The position numbers were made by a program, and so were the translations under genes. The notes under the pieces are model-generated. The model did no database searches. It saw nothing but the letters and a program-made list of their open reading frames with translations, and had not been told where the DNA came from. From CBDFLD01 sp965249005 (GTDB lineage: Bacteria > Acidobacteriota > UBA6911), in the NCBI GenBank assembly GCA_965249005.1, contig CBDFLD010000019.1:434001-498000 (forward strand): a stretch of 64,000 nucleotides of DNA, read 5' to 3'. Positions 60,272 to 64,000 of the stretch are shown one piece after another. Numbering within the stretch: position 1 is the stretch's first letter; every line of letters starts with the position of its first letter.

Positions 60272-60751
60272 GTGACCATGAAGTTAAAAGACAAGAAGGC
60301 AATCGTGCTGGGTGAGAGGGATGGCTTCCCGGGACCGGCACTGGAGACGTGTCTGAATGCGGCGGGAGCAAACGTGGTCCTATCGGTGAACCAGTGCTTT
60401 GTCTGAACGGCCGCTGGCGCCATGAGCCTTGAGGATCAAGGCAGGATCAAAGATTTGGTGGAGCAGGAGGGACGCGACAACGTGGTCGTGGTCCTCGGGG
60501 CTCCAGACCCTGAAGCAGCCGAGCTCTACGCAGAGACAATCAGCCTGGGCGACCCGACCTATGCCGGAGTCTTAACAGGTGTGGCCCTGAAGTTACCGGT
60601 CTTCTACATAACCGAGCCCGAAATCAAGCAACAGATTCCCGACGCGGTATACCAGGAAAATGCCGGTATGATGGAAATGGTTCTGCCGGTAGACGAAATT
60701 GCTGAAAGAGTGAAGGCGGTTCGCGTTCGCGCCGGCCTCGGCTCCGAGTAA
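60272..60751 (+). CDS. grdA: Glycine-reductase selenoprotein A (Sec at in-frame UGA)
   Basis: The complete product is 159 residues with selenocysteine at residue 45 (TGA 60404-60406). Before the UGA it reads VLGERDGFPGPALETCL and NQCFV; after it TAAGAMSLEDQGRIK, LGDPTYAGVLTGVALKLPVF and NAGMMEMVLPVDE, matching GrdA throughout. The C-x2-U redox motif (Cys42, Sec45) is the GrdA hallmark. GrdA carries the substrate carbon as a selenoether between component B and component C and is re-reduced by thioredoxin. Simple gene callers would report only the 109-residue part from ATG 60422. GTG 60272 is 6 bases after AGGAG; ATG 60278 is an alternative two residues shorter. Confidence 0.95.
60426..60442 (+). 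promoter_or_regulatory. Candidate bacterial SECIS hairpin of grdA
   Basis: Nineteen bases after the UGA (60404-60406) a perfect 6-bp stem gccttg / caaggc encloses the loop aggat (60432-60436), with G at the second loop position. The loop starts 26 nt past the UGA, inside the 16-37 nt range known for bacterial SECIS elements. The hairpin is 17 nt long, the same as that of the grdB-like gene. Structure judged by eye. Confidence 0.75.
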
Positions 60752-60754
60752 GGT

Positions 60755-61564
60755 CTATGCGTTTGCACCACTGAAAATGTCCACGGCACCTTCGACGGAT
60801 GCATCCTTGTGGACCATGTGGGACAGTGCCCTCACGATGGCCCGTGGATTGCGATGGCCCCACACGTTACGCCCGATAACGGCTCCCGCAGCGCCGGCAT
60901 TCATGGCACTCCTGAGCATCGCAAACAATGCCCGCTCATCATCCATTTTGCTACCCCCAAGGACCAGCACGGGGCGAAAGCAATTCTCTACGACTGGCTT
61001 GAAGCTCTCTTCGGATCCCGTGAACTCCGTCTTGATGAAGTCTGCTCCTAGCTCGACGCCGATGCGAACCGCCAGCTGTACGTTCTCGGGAGTGTGGAGA
61101 TCCGAATGGCTGAAGCCTCCCGGCAACACCTCCGCCAACAAGGGCATGCCCCACGTCTGACACTCACCGGCCAGGGTCGCCAGATTGCTCAATGTCTGCG
61201 CTTCCAGGGATGTGCCCGGAAAACCCATGCAGCACACCGCATCTGCCCCCACCCGCAGGGCGTCCTCCACCGAATAAATCAACCTCGATTCCGGGGCTTC
61301 GCTCAGTAGAGAGTCCCCTCCATCCACCCTCAAAATTACTCCCAAAGACTTCAATTCAGCTGAGAATCGGCGGACGAGTCCCATGTTTGCCAGGACCGCG
61401 TCGGCCCCTCCTTCCACAACGGCCGCTATGACCTGCCCGGGATCCGAGAGCTCCGGATACACATGGATACCGGCCCCATGATCCATCGCTACCACCAGGC
61501 TTCGTCCATCGTCCCCAAAGATGCGATGAACCCTTCTCTTTTCTTGTAGCAAGTCATTTGTCAT
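60755..61564 (-). CDS. DhnA-type class I aldolase (DeoC/FbaB/LacD fold)
   Basis: The 269-residue TIM-barrel aldolase related to DhnA/FbaB and LsrF has LVVAMDHGAG near residue 28, ILRVDGGDSLL, Lys178 in GADFIKTEFTG as the Schiff-base lysine, and VLGGSK followed by GAAGAVIGRNVWGH for phosphate binding. It cleaves or condenses a phosphorylated ketose-like compound. It is the first - strand gene and ends 4 bases from the grdA stop, convergent with it. GGAGAA precedes its ATG at 61564. Confidence 0.9.
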   Translation of the reverse strand: MTNDLLQEKRRVHRIFGDDGRSLVVAMDHGAGIHVYPELSDPGQVIAAVVEGGADAVLANMGLVRRFSAELKSLGVILRVDGGDSLLSEAPESRLIYSVEDALRVGADAVCCMGFPGTSLEAQTLSNLATLAGECQTWGMPLLAEVLPGGFSHSDLHTPENVQLAVRIGVELGADFIKTEFTGSEESFKPVVENCFRPVLVLGGSKMDDERALFAMLRSAMNAGAAGAVIGRNVWGHRNPRAIVRALSHMVHKDASVEGAVDIFSGANA

Positions 61565-61656
61565 TCAATTCTTCTCCAATCGATGAGTACTCAAAAACGT
61601 TGGCCTTGCAAGCGGCCCGCTCTGGCTCTACGGCTTCCCCGGAATGGCATTGTGGC

Positions 61657-62661
61657 TTAGGCAAGATGGCCATGCTCCTTTAGCCACTGCTGCGTTTTTT
61701 TCATGCCCTCGTTGAGCGATACCCGGGGCACATAGCCGAGCTCTCTTCGAGCCTTCGAGATGTCGAAGGTACCGATCTGCGTCCAGCAACGAACCTCGAC
61801 GCGAGTGAGACTCGGCGTCCCCCCGGTAACTCGAGCCGCAAGTTCCATCAAGAATCCTGTCGTTTTCGCTCGAGCCAGTGACATGGAGGGGAGTGGCTCG
61901 CGCCCCAACATTTGTGCATAGTAGCCGAGGAACTCGTTCCAGGGAGTTTCGGCGTCGTCACTGATGATAAAGTCTTCTCCCAAGGAGGAATCGTTTCGCG
62001 CCGCCAGCAGGATGGCGTCCACCAGGTTGTCGATGTAGACGTGATTGGACTTCCCCTGCCCCTTGTCGATCAGCGTGACCCTCCCGGCTTTGATCATCAT
62101 CAGAAGACCCACCGTCCAGAATGAGGACCGAGGACCGTAGACGTTGGCGGGCCGGATGATGACCAGTGGGAGACTCGTTTGCTTCGCATGACGGACAACC
62201 AGTTCTTCCGCTTCGATCTTGGAGTCAGAGTAGGGGATTCCACTTGCTTGAAAATTCTCCGATTCGTTGGTGCCCTCCCTGGGATCGATCCCGTACACGG
62301 CGATACTACTAACGTATAGGAGCAGATTGACCTTTGCGTCGGTGGCGGCGTTGAGAACGTTTCCTGTGCCTTGCACGTTGACTCGGCGGAAGCCATCGAG
62401 ATTTTCGTCTGCGTCATGCATGAACGCGGCACAGTGAAAGACAAGGGAGCACCCGTCCACGGCCCGACGAACCGAATCGGGGTCCGTGACATCGCCCTTG
62501 ACGACCTCGATTCCGATCGCTTCCAGGTGGCCGGCTTTTTCCGGTGTACGCACCAAAGCCCGTACCTTGACCTTCTCCTCCTTTACAAGACGCTCCGCCA
62601 GCCGACCGCCGATGAAGCCGGTAGCGCCGGTGACCAGTGCCCTTTGGCCTTCGAGTCTCAT
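61657..62661 (-). CDS. NAD-dependent epimerase/dehydratase (extended SDR)
   Basis: The 334-residue extended SDR has VTGATGFIGGRL at the N-terminus, VFHCAAFMHD, YVSSIAVYG and the catalytic Tyr-x3-Lys in PYSDSKIEAEE, followed by IIRPANVYGP. This is typical of nucleotide-sugar epimerases and 3-beta-HSD-like dehydrogenases. I chose the ATG at 62661, which has GAGGAG upstream on the - strand and gives a normal N-terminus; the open frame continues to 62841 without homology. It is 92 bases upstream of the aldolase in transcription order. Confidence 0.88.
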   Translation of the reverse strand: MRLEGQRALVTGATGFIGGRLAERLVKEEKVKVRALVRTPEKAGHLEAIGIEVVKGDVTDPDSVRRAVDGCSLVFHCAAFMHDADENLDGFRRVNVQGTGNVLNAATDAKVNLLLYVSSIAVYGIDPREGTNESENFQASGIPYSDSKIEAEELVVRHAKQTSLPLVIIRPANVYGPRSSFWTVGLLMMIKAGRVTLIDKGQGKSNHVYIDNLVDAILLAARNDSSLGEDFIISDDAETPWNEFLGYYAQMLGREPLPSMSLARAKTTGFLMELAARVTGGTPSLTRVEVRCWTQIGTFDISKARRELGYVPRVSLNEGMKKTQQWLKEHGHLA

Positions 62662-63098
62662 CCCGCACTCCTCGGGGGATCGATGATCGAGGAACTGTTT
62701 GCTCTCAGGCAGAGTTTCATTTAAAGCACAGAAAAACAACAGGCGGGTTGCATTTCTACAAGGGAAGACGCCAAGACTCGTCAGCGGAATATCCACTATC
62801 GCACAACGATTCCGCGAATATCCACCAGTGGAATAATACAAGCAAACATCGTTGTGGGCAATGGTTTAGCAGCATGTCGAGCCCGAGCTAACCAGCTGCC
62901 GTCCGCTTCTCCCAGCGTTGTTTGGATTACTTGGTCCGGACCAGTTGATCTGCAGGTTTGGAACTCGCAGTCTCTCATTCGTGGCCGCCAAGATTGGCTT
63001 GAATCGCCAACGCCGTCACGATAAAACTCTTGTAGTGCCGAGGGCTTGACCCGTCGCGGACGTAGAAGCGCATCTGAATTTGTTGCCGAGTCGTGCTC
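62662..63098. other. 437-bp divergent intergenic region with clustered repeats
   Basis: This is the only gene-free stretch over 300 bp, between an epimerase (-) and a glycosidase (+). At 62784-62832 lie overlapping symmetrical elements: a direct repeat gaatatccac (62787-62796 and 62816-62825), an inverted repeat gcggaat / attccgc (62784-62790, 62809-62815) and tccac-ca-gtgga (62821-62832). It likely holds divergent promoters; I cannot place the -10/-35 boxes with confidence. Antisense open frames here look like coding shadows. Confidence 0.55.
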
Positions 63099-64000
63099 AT
63101 GAGTAGATATGGTTTCTCGGTTCTCCTGTTCCCCCTCTTTCTTCACCTTCATGCACTTGAACCCTTGGGAACGAGCCCAAAGACGCGCCCTGATCTTATC
63201 GTTTCCAAACATCGAGGGGTAAGTTGGGTTGCCGGACGGGCCGTTACCGAGGACGATTTCGTTGCTTTGGTCGAAAATCACGTCGATTGGATTGCCCAAA
63301 CGCCCTTTGGTTGGCAAGCGAACTACGATTCGCCCTCTCTGGCGCTGGTAACGGGAGGCAGGGTCTTTTGGGGTGAGCGGGACAAGGGGATTGAACGCAC
63401 CACACAACTTGCCAGGAAGCGCGGCATCAAGACTCTTTTGAAACCACACATCTGGCTGCGAAATAGAAGCGAGGGCAAGTGGCGTCTTGATATTGAAATG
63501 GATAGCGACGCCGATTGGCATCGCTGGTTCGAAAGTTACCGGACCTTTATCCTGCACTATGCCCGCCTGGCCGAAAGAAACAGCATCGAGGCGCTGAGCA
63601 TTGGAACAGAGTTGCACGGGACGGTAAGGAAACGTCCAGAGCAGTGGCGCCGGATCATCGCGGAAGTTCGAGCCGTCTATCGCGGTGAATTGACCTATTC
63701 GGCGAACTGGTACCAGGAGTTCGAGGACGTGAAGTTCTGGGATGAACTGGATTACATTGGGATTCAGGCCTATTTCCCGTTGACGGACAAGACAGACCCG
63801 ACTGTCGAGGAACTGAGGCGAGGCTGGCAGTCTCACGTCACGGCCATAGAAGAAATCCAAAGGAAATATCGGAAGCCGGTTCTTTTCACCGAAATCGGCT
63901 ACCAGAGCAAGAGTGCCGCTGCCATTGCTCCCTGGGAGTGGAGCCGGTCCTATGCGGTTGCCGACGGAGCCGGCGATCTGCAGACACAGGCGAACTGTTA
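63099..64000 (+). CDS. Glycoside hydrolase TIM barrel (GH113-like), truncated by window end
   Basis: A frame open from ATG 63099 to the window edge encodes at least 300 residues. It begins with a hydrophobic segment (FSVLLFPLFLHLHA), a likely signal peptide, then GVSWVAGRAVTEDDF, TPFGWQANY, KTLLKPHIWLR, SIGTELHG with Glu171 as candidate acid/base, YIGIQAYFPLTD and LFTEIGYQS with Glu265 as candidate nucleophile. The pattern fits GH113/GTA-like glycosidases (beta-mannanase type). No clear Shine-Dalgarno precedes the ATG, so the start is tentative. A large antisense open frame over this region is a shadow. Confidence 0.8.
   Translation, partial: MSRYGFSVLLFPLFLHLHALEPLGTSPKTRPDLIVSKHRGVSWVAGRAVTEDDFVALVENHVDWIAQTPFGWQANYDSPSLALVTGGRVFWGERDKGIERTTQLARKRGIKTLLKPHIWLRNRSEGKWRLDIEMDSDADWHRWFESYRTFILHYARLAERNSIEALSIGTELHGTVRKRPEQWRRIIAEVRAVYRGELTYSANWYQEFEDVKFWDELDYIGIQAYFPLTDKTDPTVEELRRGWQSHVTAIEEIQRKYRKPVLFTEIGYQSKSAAAIAPWEWSRSYAVADGAGDLQTQANC

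Noticed and set aside
60422..60751. A stand-alone 109-residue gene starting at ATG 60422
   Set aside because: It is only the part of grdA after the selenocysteine codon; the family's N-terminus lies in the same frame upstream and has a good ribosome site.
62796..63860. A 354-residue - strand open frame
   Set aside because: It lies antisense to a glycosidase reading frame with two candidate catalytic Glu motifs, and its own translation shows no family pattern.

Overview
The window reads as one dense bacterial catabolic island, roughly high-50s % GC by eye, with Shine-Dalgarno starts and ATG/GTG/TTG usage. From about 70 to 60751 every convincing gene lies on the + strand. Gaps are mostly under 130 bp, several genes overlap (ATGA/GTGA type), and an IS3-like element is the only interruption. 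I see no tRNA, rRNA, CRISPR array or transcription regulator, and only one transporter. The families (Rieske oxygenases, amidohydrolases, hydantoinases, Tat-exported flavoenzymes) suggest a large-genome, uncultured, metabolically versatile heterotroph. I cannot name the taxon from sequence alone.

Layout. 1-13.4 kb: enolase-superfamily enzyme, Tat amidohydrolase, a Rieske pair (the second interrupted by an in-frame amber codon) with a small partner protein, amidase, Rieske ferredoxin, two amidohydrolases, a second Rieske pair, cupin. 13.4-24.8 kb: SDR, ATP-dependent hydantoinase/oxoprolinase A and B, amidohydrolase-2, gamma-glutamyltransferase-like enzyme, Tat flavoprotein, formamidase-like enzyme, cupin. 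24.8-27.5 kb: a glycine/sarcosine/betaine-reductase-type selenoprotein B (grdB-like, in-frame UGA) and a GrdE-like subunit. 27.5-31.4 kb: two more Rieske genes, each followed by the small partner protein, then an NTF2-like protein. 31.4-45.9 kb: amine oxidase-like flavoprotein, an unknown gene, amidohydrolases, MFS carrier, SDR, second enolase-superfamily enzyme, amidase, two AMP-forming ligases. 45.9-47.3 kb: insertion sequence. 47.4-58.7 kb: cupin, gluconate-dehydrogenase-like small subunit, zinc alcohol dehydrogenase, FGGY kinase, aldehyde dehydrogenase, GMC oxidoreductase, HpcH aldolase, Asp-box propeller, RidA, haem/propeller fusion. 58.7-60.8 kb: grdC-like gene and the selenoprotein grdA (in-frame UGA). 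Beyond 60.75 kb the strand flips: DhnA-type aldolase and NAD epimerase (- strand), a regulatory-looking gap, then a glycosidase running off the end.

The main discovery is that two genes which look truncated at UGA are selenoprotein genes. Both continue in frame with the family sequence right after UGA (UGTCTRC in GrdB, CFVU-TAAGAM in GrdA). Both have a compact hairpin at the distance expected of a bacterial SECIS. With grdC and grdE homologues in the same gene array this gives a GrdA-dependent reductase module. The GrdE-like protein has lost the cysteine that forms the pyruvoyl group, grdD is absent, and the module sits among oxygenases and C-N hydrolases instead of Stickland genes. My inference is that the island hydrolyses and demethylates or hydroxylates an N-rich (methylated or cyclic amide-like) compound, and that a variant Grd reductase cleaves an activated intermediate. 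The substrate is unknown.
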